From: Prevotella sp. UBA2725
GTDB taxonomy: Bacteria > Bacteroidota > Bacteroidia > Bacteroidales > Bacteroidaceae
Direction of reading: 5' to 3'
Assembly (NCBI GenBank): GCA_002353825.1
Contig: DEKJ01000021.1
Coordinates: forward strand, 103,501 to 167,500
DNA length: 64,000 nucleotides
A program made the translations under genes and the position numbers. The notes under the pieces were generated by a model. It had not been told where the DNA came from. It ran no database searches and was given only the letters and a program-made list of their open reading frames with translations. Of this stretch, positions 29,009 to 37,459 are shown in pieces (the stretch's first letter is position 1; every line of letters starts with the position of its first letter).

Positions 29009-30001
29009 ATGGCGATATTAGCATTTCAAAAACCTGATAAAGTTGTGATGTTGGAGGCCAACGACCACTACGGAAAGTTTGAGTTCCGCCCTCTCGAGCC
29101 TGGCTTCGGTGTTACCATCGGTAACTCGCTGCGCCGCGTCCTTCTTTCTTCGCTTGAAGGTTATGCCATCAACACTGTCCGTATCAGTGGTGTAGAGCAT
29201 GAATTCGCTACCGTTCCCGGTGTGAAGGAGGATGTCACCAATATCATTTTGAATCTCAAGCAAGTTCGATTCAAACAAGTAGTAGACGAATTCGAGAACG
29301 AGAAAGTTAGTATCACCGTAGAGAATTCCACAGAGTTCAAAGCAGGTGATATCGGTAAGTATCTGACTGGATTTGAAGTGTTAAACCCTGATTTGGTGAT
29401 TTGTCATTTAGACTCCAAGGCATCCTTCCAGATGGACCTTACAATCAACAAGGGCCGCGGCTATGTACCCGCTGACGAGAACCGCCAGTTCTGCACGGAT
29501 GTCAACGTACTTCCCATCGATTCTATCTACACCCCAATCCGTAACGTGCGCTATCATGTTGAGCCCACTCGTGTCGAGCAGAAGACCGACTACGACAACC
29601 TCATCATCGAAGTGACCACGGACGGTTCCATCCACCCGAAGGATGCGCTGAAAGAAGCTGCCAAGATCCTCATCTTCCATCTCCTCTGCTTCTCTGATGA
29701 GAAGATTCAGCTGGAGACTGCCGACAAAGAAGGCAACCAGGAGTTTGACGAGGAGGTGCTGCATATGCGTCAGCTGCTTAAGACTAAGCTCACAGACCTC
29801 AACCTCAGTGTCCGTGCGCTCAACTGCCTGAAGGCTGCTGATGTCGAGACCCTTGCTGATCTCGTGCAGTATCAGAAGACAGACCTCTTGAAGTTCCGTA
29901 ACTTCGGTAAGAAATCGCTCTCAGAGCTTGATGATTTGCTCGAGAGTCTGAATCTGTCGTTTGGTATGGATATTTCAAAGTATAAACTGGATAAGGAATA
30001 A
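29009..30001 (+). CDS. rpoA: RNA polymerase alpha subunit
   Basis: 330 residues. The N-terminal assembly domain ([28 protein letters not shown]) and the C-terminal DNA- and activator-binding domain ([48 protein letters not shown]) are both complete. Confidence 0.98.
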   Translation: MAILAFQKPDKVVMLEANDHYGKFEFRPLEPGFGVTIGNSLRRVLLSSLEGYAINTVRISGVEHEFATVPGVKEDVTNIILNLKQVRFKQVVDEFENEKVSITVENSTEFKAGDIGKYLTGFEVLNPDLVICHLDSKASFQMDLTINKGRGYVPADENRQFCTDVNVLPIDSIYTPIRNVRYHVEPTRVEQKTDYDNLIIEVTTDGSIHPKDALKEAAKILIFHLLCFSDEKIQLETADKEGNQEFDEEVLHMRQLLKTKLTDLNLSVRALNCLKAADVETLADLVQYQKTDLLKFRNFGKKSLSELDDLLESLNLSFGMDISKYKLDKE

Positions 30002-30024
30002 TATCCACTTAGAATTAAAACAAA

Positions 30025-30624
30025 ATGAGACACAATAAAAAGTTCAACCATCTGAGTCGTACTGCATCTCATCGCTCAGCTATGCTTGCTAACATGGCAA
30101 CCAGCCTGATCATGCACAAAAGAATCACTACGACTCTCGCAAAGGCAAAGGCTCTGAAGAAATACGTTGAGCCGCTGATCACCCGCTCTAAGAACGACAG
30201 CACGAATTCTCGTCGTGTCGTCTTCCGTTATCTTCAGAAGAGCTACGCTGTTAAGGAGCTCTTTGGTGAGGTAGCAGCGCGCGTAGCTGACCGTCCCGGT
30301 GGCTACACACGTATCATCAAGCTTGGCGTTCGCCCGAGCGATGCTGCTTCTATGTGCTTCATCGAGCTCGTAGACTTCGATGAGAACATGGCTAAGGCTC
30401 CTAAGGCTGAGAAGAAGACTCGTCGTAGCCGTCGCAGCACAAAGAAGGCTGCTGATGCTGCTGAGGCTCCTAAGGCTGAGGCTCCTGCAGAGGAGGCTAA
30501 GGCTGAGGAAGCTCCTAAGGCTGAAGAGGCAAAGGCTGAGGCTCCTAAGGCTAAGGCTGCTAAGAAGGCTCCTAAGGCTGAGGCAAAGGCTGAGGCTAAA
30601 GAGGAAGCTCCAAAGGCTGAATAA
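30025..30624 (+). CDS. rplQ: 50S ribosomal protein L17 with long Lys/Ala/Glu tail
   Basis: 199 residues. Residues 1 to about 120 are a normal L17 ([52 protein letters not shown]). The last 75 or so are a repetitive [14 protein letters not shown] tail encoded by gctaaggctgag-type repeats. Extended L17 tails are common in Bacteroidetes; a length this repetitive may vary between strains. Last gene of the ribosomal block, followed by a strong terminator. Confidence 0.96.
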   Translation: MRHNKKFNHLSRTASHRSAMLANMATSLIMHKRITTTLAKAKALKKYVEPLITRSKNDSTNSRRVVFRYLQKSYAVKELFGEVAARVADRPGGYTRIIKLGVRPSDAASMCFIELVDFDENMAKAPKAEKKTRRSRRSTKKAADAAEAPKAEAPAEEAKAEEAPKAEEAKAEAPKAKAAKKAPKAEAKAEAKEEAPKAE

Positions 30625-30648
30625 GAATCTCTTTAGATATTCGATAGT

Positions 30649-30693
30649 AAATCTCCCATCCGCATCTCGTATGTGGATGGGAGATTTTTTTAT
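30649..30693 (+). terminator. Strong terminator of the ribosomal block
   Basis: Arms 30649-30665 and 30671-30687 pair over 17 bp (one G-T) with a 5-nt loop and are followed by a T run. The AATCTCCCATCCGCA core also forms the terminator at 54477. Confidence 0.92.
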
Positions 30694-30719
30694 TTACATC
30701 ATTCTCACAAGGATTTTTT

Positions 30720-30955
30720 TCTCACACGGATCTTAAAGATTTTAAAGATGGCTACGCTTTTCGCTACGCGGGGATGCTAAGAGATTTGAGAGATTTTGAA
30801 AGATTTGAATGATTCTTGGCGAAGCCAATAAAATGGAAAGCGCTGCGCGCAAAATCTCTCAAATCGATTCAAATCTTACAAATCATAAGATCTTTTTCTC
30901 ACACGGATCTTAAAGATCATAAAGATGGCTACGCTCTTCGCTACGCGGGGATGCT
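30720..30955. repeat. Two direct copies of the TCTCACACGG element
   Basis: Copies at 30720-30778 and 30897-30955 share TCTCACACGGATCTTAAAG and the GGCTACGC..TTCGCTACGCGGGGATGCT block; the arms of the 5792-5930 element belong to the same family. Between them is a further inverted pair (gagatttgagagatttt near 30780 against aaaatctctcaaatc near 30850). No gene is supported in 30694-31544. Confidence 0.7.
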
Positions 30956-31134
30956 TCCTACATGTATTGCTTTTTATCCGACAACCTTAACAACGCATAC
31001 AACTTTAACAACGCATCTTATGGTGCAGTCATCTTATGGTGCAGTGGCCGGTCTTGTACCGGCCACCAGTCCGGATGGCACCCCCAAATCGTTTTTTAAT
31101 GGTTCATCCGGTTTTCGAGTTGATGAGGTCACAC

Positions 31135-31411
31135 AACCTCGAAGAGGTTGAACATGGTTAGCCCCAGGTGAGGGACAGCACCTCGAAGAGGTGCCACACG
31201 GTTAGCCCCAGGTGAGGAGCGCAGCGACGTAACCTGGGGTTTCCGATCGGGCGTTTTAACCTGACCTGTCGGCCTCGAAGAGGGCGAACCTGTAACACCA
31301 CATCCGAAACCAGCATCCCGCCAAGGTTTGCCCTCTTCGAGGACACGTTTCAACGTATTCCCGCCACTCCTAAACCCCAGGTTACGTCGCTACGCTCCTC
31401 ACCTGGGGCTA
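31135..31411. repeat. Palindrome cluster with 39-bp inverted repeat
   Basis: Self-complementary AACCTCGAAGAGGTT at 31135-31149 and GCACCTCGAAGAGGTGC at 31178-31194. A 39-bp arm at 31203-31241 (starts TAGCCCCAGGTGAGGAGCG) pairs with 31373-31411 with one mismatch. Upstream near 31040-31070 is a perfect GTGGCCGG...CCGGCCAC palindrome. Same module family as at 11.1 and 57.7 kb. Confidence 0.8.
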
Positions 31412-31544
31412 ACCTAATTGGCCCCCTCCGGGGACCTTATCAATCCGAAAACCGGAAGAATCTTTTTAATTACATTTGCGGTGGGTGGCCGGTACATTCC
31501 TGGCCCCCGTTGCCCGGGGGAACCAAAGGGGGTGCGGCACTGCA

Positions 31545-33128
31545 CTACAACCGGGCCACCTTCGGCATAATCTCCTCGACACGAGACACAATGCGGTGCT
31601 GCTCGGAGAGAGGAGGAAGGGGAAATAACAGGGAATCTAATGCATTTTGAGTAAAATGCTTAATGGTTACTCCCTTGCTAACATTCTCAACAGTTTTGTT
31701 AGCTTTATAATAGTCCAATACGTCTTTAATGTATTCTGGAATAATAGAACCATATAGTCTTATTCTATGCAATGCATTTTGAAAGACCATATCGATATCT
31801 TTATCCCATATTGCTGACCTTCCTACATCACCACCTTCACAAACTAATATATCACCTTTTTTGAGTGCGTATTTTTCTTCTTCGTCTTTTGTAAACAGAG
31901 CTGTTTTTATAGGGTCAAGACTAATTCCGTTTGTGTATACATTAATACTACAAAGATACTTTCTTGGGTTACCTTTGTCTCTTGATTTGTTAAGGGTCTT
32001 ACCAAGAAAATGCTCGGAAATGTTTATGAGTCTGCACCATTCCCACCCCTCTGGTATCTCGAATGGTATCTCGTCGTCAATGCATACTTCACCTCGCTTC
32101 TTGTCTTCGAATCGCTCCATCCAATGACCATCGGCATTGCGGTATATGATGCTCTCGTTCTTATCCTTCTTGATCTTCTTCTCCTTGACGAGTCTTGCCT
32201 TCTCCTCGCGGATACGCTGGAGCAATACGGCGGCTGGCTCATCCTTCGGGTCCTGGGGGACGAGATGACCCTCAATGGCTTCCTGAAGGATGCTGTTCTT
32301 CAAATCCTTCGGCAACTTCGCATTCAACGCGTCCAACCGCTCCTGTGCCTTGCCGTAGGCCTCCACCTTCGGCATAATCTCCTCGATACGAGAAACGATG
32401 CGATGCTGCTCCGAGAGAGGAGGAAGGGGAAGAAGAAAGTTATAGATATCAACCATTGATATATTGTCATTTGTCGAATTTTTAGAATGCAATATTATAT
32501 CTTGAATATATCTCGACTTAATAATAATATCCATGTAGTTGATATCAATTTTGGTGGAGGGTCTTATCATTGCAACACGTTGATTTAATAGCATATCTTT
32601 TTCTGGTAACTTTTTTACAAAAAGACTTTTGCCAACTGTACCCCCCGTCATTGCTATCAATATATCATTTTGCATGATAATATATTGTTGTAACTTCTTA
32701 TCAAAGGGATATCGCACAATATTTTTATCAATGAAAGATTTTTCTCCAATATCAGAGATTCTAATAACGCGACATCCTGCAGATGTGTATTCATGGCTTT
32801 TAAAAGCATAACCCCCTATTAGTTTACACACTACCCCCAGTCTGCACCACTCCCACGTTTCCGGTATCTCGAACGGTATCTCGTCATCGATGCACACTTC
32901 ACCGCGCTTCTTATCTTCGAACCGCTCCATCCAGTGACCGTCGGCATTGCGGTAGATGGTGCTCTCGTTCTTGTCCTTCTTGATCTTCTTCTCCTTGACG
33001 AGCCGTGCTTTCTCCTCGCGGATGCGGCGGAGAAGGACGGCGGCGGGTTCATCCGAAGGGTTCTGAGGGACGAGACGACCTTCGATAGCCTCCTGAAGGA
33101 TACTGTTTTTCAGTTGTTCGTAGTTCAT
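31545..33128 (-). CDS. hsdS: Type I restriction-modification specificity subunit HsdS
   Basis: 527 residues. Two target-recognition domains are separated by conserved helices, and the two halves share near-identical stretches: QEAIEGRLVPQNPSDEPAAVLL near residue 13 and QEAIEGHLVPQDPKDEPAAVLL near 285. Both continue through RIREEKARLVKEKKIKKDKNES and DKKRGEVCIDDEIPFEIPE. LPPLSEQHRIVSR closes each recognition domain. The second helix ends abruptly (EEIMPKVARL, stop), whereas the first continues AYGKAQERLDALNAK, so the C-terminal spacer helix is cut short next to the repeat-rich gap. Start ATG overlaps the hsdM stop (ATGA). It sets the DNA target for both methylation and cleavage. Confidence 0.93.
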   Translation of the reverse strand: MNYEQLKNSILQEAIEGRLVPQNPSDEPAAVLLRRIREEKARLVKEKKIKKDKNESTIYRNADGHWMERFEDKKRGEVCIDDEIPFEIPETWEWCRLGVVCKLIGGYAFKSHEYTSAGCRVIRISDIGEKSFIDKNIVRYPFDKKLQQYIIMQNDILIAMTGGTVGKSLFVKKLPEKDMLLNQRVAMIRPSTKIDINYMDIIIKSRYIQDIILHSKNSTNDNISMVDIYNFLLPLPPLSEQHRIVSRIEEIMPKVEAYGKAQERLDALNAKLPKDLKNSILQEAIEGHLVPQDPKDEPAAVLLQRIREEKARLVKEKKIKKDKNESIIYRNADGHWMERFEDKKRGEVCIDDEIPFEIPEGWEWCRLINISEHFLGKTLNKSRDKGNPRKYLCSINVYTNGISLDPIKTALFTKDEEEKYALKKGDILVCEGGDVGRSAIWDKDIDMVFQNALHRIRLYGSIIPEYIKDVLDYYKANKTVENVSKGVTIKHFTQNALDSLLFPLPPLSEQHRIVSRVEEIMPKVARL

Positions 33129-34636
33129 GCCTTCTCCTCGTTGATGTCGATACCCAACATGTTCTCTATCTCTGCGAGCGTGCTGTCGATGGTCTTGTCG
33201 AGCTTCTCGCGCTCCTCATGATATTTCTTCAGCAGATCCTTTGGCGGCAGCACCTCTTCCTCCTCTTTCGGGAACTTACACTGGTCGAGGTTGCAGCCGA
33301 GGCTGACGAGCTGCTCCACGGAGAAGCAGCGGCTCTTCTCGCCGCCGTCCTCCGTCGTGATCTCATGGCGGTCGTTCCACCAGTCGACGAGCGGCTGACA
33401 GTGCTCCACCTTCATCGGCTTGGTCTTGGAGAAATGCTTGTAACCCTCGGGCATGTCGAGGCGGTAGAACCACGTCTCTTTCGTGTTGTAGCCCTCGGGC
33501 GCACCCGCTGCATGCTCATTGTTGAAGAAGAGGATGTTCGTGGCGATGCTCGTGTAAGGCGCGAAGATACTGCCCGGGAGGCGCACAACGGTGTGGAGGT
33601 TGAACTCCCTGAGCAGCTTCGTCTTGATGGCGAGCTTGGCGCCGTCGGTGCCAAAGAGGAATCCGTCGGGGAGGATGACAGCGGCGCGCCCGTGAGCCTT
33701 CAGCCGGTACATCATCAGCACGACGAACATATCGGCCGACTCCGACGACCGCATCTCTGCGGGGAAGTTGAGCTTGTCGGCAGCCGCCGTGGCACCACCG
33801 TAGGGCGGGTTCATGGCCTCGATGTCGACCTTGTCCTCCTCCTTATACTCCGTGACTTTCTCGGCGAGGGAGTCGCAGTGAAGCACGTTCGGCGACTCGA
33901 TGCCGTGGACGAGGAGGTTCGTGATGCCAAGGAGGTAAGGCAGCGGCTTCCACTCCTGGGCCCGTGCACTGTTCTGATAGACCTCCTCATCCTCCACGGT
34001 CTTCACCGACGGACGGATATAGTTGAGGAAGGAGACAACGAAGCCGAGGGTGCCGCCGGCCCAGTCGCCGAAGGTCTCACCGAGCTTCGGGTCGAGGAGC
34101 CGGATGATGATGTCGGTCAGGGCACGGGCGGTATAGAACTCACCGGCATTGCCTGCCGACTGGAGGCCTTTGAGGATGCCCTCATAGATGTCGCCGAACA
34201 TGTGACGGTCCTCGGTGTCGGTGAAGTCGATCTCGTCGATGATGTTGATGACCTTCCGGAGCTGCACGCCGTCCTTCATATACTGGTTGATGTCCTCGAA
34301 GACCTCTTTGACGATGGTCTGCGAGCGTGGCGTGTCTTCATCGACCTCGAGGTTCTTCAGCGTGGGGAAGAGCCCGTTGTTGACGAAGTCGAGGAGCGGC
34401 TCGCCCGTGAGCGCCTTGCCGTCCTTATGATCCGTGGCCCAGTTGCGCCACCGGTATTTCTCTGGGATGATGCTCACGAAGTTGTCCTTCGTAAACTCCC
34501 ATGTCTCTTCCTGTGCGTCGTAGACTTTGAGGAAGAACATCCACACCATCTGCTCGATGCGTTGTGCGTCGCCGTTGATGCCGGAATCTGTCCGCATCAC
34601 ATCCTGTATGCGTTTTACTAAGTTTTGTACTGACAT
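33125..34636 (-). CDS. hsdM: Type I restriction-modification methylase subunit HsdM
   Basis: 503 residues from the ATG at 34636 (MSVQNLVKRIQDVMRTDSGI); a longer frame from 34792 would translate a repeat element and is rejected. Helical N domain, then methyltransferase core: motif I region FGDWAGGTLGFVVSFLN near residue 190 (canonical type I enzymes read GTGGF) and motif IV MNPPYGG near 275. It ends SMLGIDINEEKA-like (ENMLGIDINEEKA), overlapping hsdS by 4 bp. It methylates adenine with two HsdM plus one HsdS, and with HsdR forms the restriction complex. Confidence 0.93.
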   Translation of the reverse strand: MSVQNLVKRIQDVMRTDSGINGDAQRIEQMVWMFFLKVYDAQEETWEFTKDNFVSIIPEKYRWRNWATDHKDGKALTGEPLLDFVNNGLFPTLKNLEVDEDTPRSQTIVKEVFEDINQYMKDGVQLRKVINIIDEIDFTDTEDRHMFGDIYEGILKGLQSAGNAGEFYTARALTDIIIRLLDPKLGETFGDWAGGTLGFVVSFLNYIRPSVKTVEDEEVYQNSARAQEWKPLPYLLGITNLLVHGIESPNVLHCDSLAEKVTEYKEEDKVDIEAMNPPYGGATAAADKLNFPAEMRSSESADMFVVLMMYRLKAHGRAAVILPDGFLFGTDGAKLAIKTKLLREFNLHTVVRLPGSIFAPYTSIATNILFFNNEHAAGAPEGYNTKETWFYRLDMPEGYKHFSKTKPMKVEHCQPLVDWWNDRHEITTEDGGEKSRCFSVEQLVSLGCNLDQCKFPKEEEEVLPPKDLLKKYHEEREKLDKTIDSTLAEIENMLGIDINEEKA

Positions 34637-34654
34637 AATGATAAGTATTCCAAG

Positions 34655-34847
34655 CCCCCCAAAGTCCCCCCGAAGGGGGGAATGTTGATTACTTAAAGAG
34701 CAAGTGAAAGCCCTAATAGAAGGAAGCCTCACCCAAGCCCTCTCCGAAGGAGATGGATGTTGATTACTTACAAGAGCCATTGATGGGGGCAAATGGTATG
34801 GCTCTTTAAGTAATCAACATTCCCCCCTTCGGGGGGACTTAGGGGGG
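34655..34847. repeat. 47-bp inverted repeat between hsdR and hsdM
   Basis: Arm 34655-34701 and arm 34801-34847 are reverse complements with one mismatch; each contains a CCCCCCGAAGGGGGG palindrome followed by AATGTTGATTACTTAAAG. The right arm covers the last 11 codons and stop of hsdR. The centre carries a diverged copy of the ATGTTGATTACTT motif. It could fold into a very stable hairpin in the hsdR-hsdM transcript, or be a MITE-like insertion. Confidence 0.85.
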
Positions 34848-37156
34848 CCATATAGTTCTTTCTCTAACCCTCTCACCGCTTCCTCATACTTTTCTTTACC
34901 CCCGAACGCCTTGATAATCTTCGGAGGCATGCCGAGCTTCTGAAACGGTGGGGTCATGAGCACGCGCTTGTCCTCAAGCTCGAGGATGCCGTCATCGGCA
35001 TATTTCTGCAAGAGCTTCTCCAGGACCTCACGCGCCACATTGCTGAACCGGCTCAGATAACCACTGTCGATGACCTTCTTCGCCCGCTCTGACCGCATCT
35101 TCGGCTTGCAGTCGTAAGCCAGGTAGCAGACGATATCGAAGATGTCTGCTTTGGCAAGCTCCGGATGGGTCTCACGCACGTGATCGATGAGGAAGTTGTA
35201 ATCCTTCAGCTCGTTGACGATGGCCTCCTTGCGGTCCGCCTCCGACCATCGCTCGATGAAGTCGTTGAGCGTGGCGTACTTGCCGCGGATGCTTTGCTTC
35301 GTGTAGTCGATATAGTTTTCTTTCACAGGCCTTCCGTCGGCACCCGTATAGCTCACCATTTCGTTGACGACCTTGATGTCTTTCCCTTCGATGGTGTAGG
35401 TGTCGTGCTCATGCACTCCGTCTCCCCCTTCGCTGTGGCTCGGCTTCTTGTAAGCCCTCTTGTCCTCGTGGGGTATCTCCTCACCGTCAAACTCTGGGTC
35501 AAGGAACTTTGTCGTGGCATTGCGGAAGTCGAGGATCTCGAAATGGAACTTACCATAGTCTTCCTTTAGACGTGTGCCACGGCCGATGATCTGCTTAAAC
35601 TCCGTCATGGAGCCTATCTCCTTGTCGATGACGATGAGCCCGCAGGTCTTGCAGTCGACACCCGTGGAGAGCAGTTCGGAGGTAGTGACCACTGTCGGGT
35701 AAGGACTGGCGGGTGTGATGAAGTTCTCCAGCTGCTTCTTTCCCTCGTTGTCGTCTCCGGTAATGCGCATGACGTATCTCGGATCCTTTGCCACGAGGTC
35801 CTGGTTGAGGTTGACAAGGAGCTGTCGCATGGCCTCCGCCTCATTGATATCGGTGCAGAAGACGATGGTCTTCGTCATGCGCCCGATGTCGTGGAGCATC
35901 TCCGTGATACGGCGCGCCACGACCTGTCGGCGGAGCTTGATACGCAGGTCGCGTCCGTAGTCGTTCTGCTCATATTTCTTCACCTCGATGAGCTTGCCGT
36001 AGATATCCTGCTCACCCTTCTCCGGCGTCCATCCGTCGAGGTCGATATTGATAAACGAGCGGGTGATGCGGTAAGGAGCGAGGAAGCCATCGAGGATGCC
36101 CTGACGCAGCGAGTAGGTGTAGATAGGCTCGCCGAAATAGTCGAGGTTGTCGGCACCCTCCTGGCTCTTCGGCGTGGCGGTCATGCCGATCTGAGTGGCG
36201 GAGGAGAAATAAGTGAGGATCTTCTTCCAGTCGGAATCGTCGCGGACGGAGCCGCGGTGGCACTCGTCGATGACCACGAGGTCGAAGAAGTCGGGGCTGA
36301 CTTGTGTGAAGGGGTCTGGCACCTCAGGGTCGTTGCTGACGAGCTGCTGATAGAGACTCATGTAGATGGAGTAAGCCGAGTCGACAATAGTCTTTCCCTC
36401 ACTGTCCTTCTCCGAGCCTATCTTCGTCATGATCTTCTGAAAGGGCTTAAAGTCCTGCGTCATCGTCTGATCGATAAGAATATTGCGGTCGGCTATATAG
36501 AGAATCTTTTTCTTCGTACCCGACTGGAAGAGTCGCCAGAGAATCTGAAAGGCCGTGAAGGTCTTACCTGTGCCTGTTGCCATGACGAGGAGGATGCGCT
36601 GCTTTCCGCGTGCGATGGCCTCTATGGTGCGGTTGATGGCGATGGTCTGATAATAGCGCGGCTTCATCCGCTTGATGGTATCGAAGAAGTAAGGCTGGTC
36701 GATGATCTTGCGCTGTTCCTTGGTGTAGTGCTTGTCATACTGTATTCTGTTAAGCAGCATCTCTAAGGTCGGGAACTTGTCGAGCGGCAGCTCTGTCTCC
36801 TTACCGGTCTTGAGATCGTGCTCCAGGAAGGCATCGCCATTGGACGAATAGGCGAAGCGCACGTCGAGGTCGCGGGCATAGCCGATGGCCTGCTGCATGC
36901 CCTGGCCCACGGATTTGTTGTTGTCCTTGGCTTCGACGACAGCAATAGGATAGTTGTTGGCTTTGTCGGCAAAGAGCAGATAGTCCACCTTTTTGCCTTC
37001 AGCGTGGGTATGTTGCTTGCCGGCGAAGACTACGCGCCCTGCCGTATAGTAATACTCCATACGGATGAGCTTCCTGTCCCAGCCTGCTGTCTCGGTGATG
37101 GCAGGAGTGATATATTGCAGCTTTATATCCTCTTCTGAAAGCGCTTTCTTATCCAT
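34814..37156 (-). CDS. hsdR: Type I restriction endonuclease subunit HsdR
   Basis: 780 residues. The N-terminal PD-(D/E)XK nuclease has D58 (KKVDYLLF) and E75-x-K77 (VVEAKDNN). Superfamily-2 translocase motifs follow: Walker A MATGTGKTF (about 192-200), DECH box VIDECHRG near 290, TATP motif III, and late motif TGVDCKTCGLIVIDKEIGSMTEFKQIIGRGTRL. The C-terminal EcoEI-type helical domain interacts with the methylase. The last residues (GPPKSPRRGEC) are encoded by the inverted-repeat arm at 34801-34847, so the natural C-terminus may have been replaced. First gene of hsdR-hsdM-hsdS. Confidence 0.95.
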   Translation of the reverse strand: MDKKALSEEDIKLQYITPAITETAGWDRKLIRMEYYYTAGRVVFAGKQHTHAEGKKVDYLLFADKANNYPIAVVEAKDNNKSVGQGMQQAIGYARDLDVRFAYSSNGDAFLEHDLKTGKETELPLDKFPTLEMLLNRIQYDKHYTKEQRKIIDQPYFFDTIKRMKPRYYQTIAINRTIEAIARGKQRILLVMATGTGKTFTAFQILWRLFQSGTKKKILYIADRNILIDQTMTQDFKPFQKIMTKIGSEKDSEGKTIVDSAYSIYMSLYQQLVSNDPEVPDPFTQVSPDFFDLVVIDECHRGSVRDDSDWKKILTYFSSATQIGMTATPKSQEGADNLDYFGEPIYTYSLRQGILDGFLAPYRITRSFINIDLDGWTPEKGEQDIYGKLIEVKKYEQNDYGRDLRIKLRRQVVARRITEMLHDIGRMTKTIVFCTDINEAEAMRQLLVNLNQDLVAKDPRYVMRITGDDNEGKKQLENFITPASPYPTVVTTSELLSTGVDCKTCGLIVIDKEIGSMTEFKQIIGRGTRLKEDYGKFHFEILDFRNATTKFLDPEFDGEEIPHEDKRAYKKPSHSEGGDGVHEHDTYTIEGKDIKVVNEMVSYTGADGRPVKENYIDYTKQSIRGKYATLNDFIERWSEADRKEAIVNELKDYNFLIDHVRETHPELAKADIFDIVCYLAYDCKPKMRSERAKKVIDSGYLSRFSNVAREVLEKLLQKYADDGILELEDKRVLMTPPFQKLGMPPKIIKAFGGKEKYEEAVRGLEKELYGPPKSPRRGEC

Positions 37157-37198
37157 GGCGTGTTCCTATAGGTATGATTACACACTGTTATTATGTTG

Positions 37199-37233
37199 CA
37201 AAGATAATCAATATTTTCCTCTTTCTTTTCAAA
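37199..37233 (-). promoter_or_regulatory. Possible promoter of hsdR
   Basis: On the minus strand TATCTTTGC (-7 box, 37206-37198) follows TTTG (37233-37230) with a 23-bp spacer, slightly longer than the usual 19-21. The divergent gap 37157-37459 also holds TAACTTTG at 37338-37345 as a possible -7 box for the aminopeptidase gene; no other feature was seen there. Confidence 0.45.
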
Positions 37234-37459
37234 TTATGAGAAAATTATGCAGCCGCCAATGTTACATTTACTGTGGGTGACCTTCTTCTGATTTTCAAAT
37301 TTCAAGTTTCTTTATTTCAAGGTTTAAGTATTATTTGTAACTTTGCACTATAACATATCTATAGGAAGCGACAATCGCCTGCAGATAAAGCGCAACAAAT
37401 GTCGCATACGATTGATCTACGGCTTCCGGTTCTAAGTGTGTTTGATTTATTTTAGCATT

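Noticed and set aside
30816..31151. 111-codon frame in the repeat-rich gap after rplQ
   Set aside because: Runs through dispersed repeats and palindromes; translation has no domain and no start signal.
33218..34621. 467-codon open frame on the plus strand opposite hsdM
   Set aside because: Antisense shadow of a well-supported methylase gene; its Leu/Val/Asp-rich sequence has no domain or start context.
34637..34792. 52-residue N-terminal extension of hsdM
   Set aside because: It would translate the inverted-repeat element; homologues start at MSVQNLVKRIQD.
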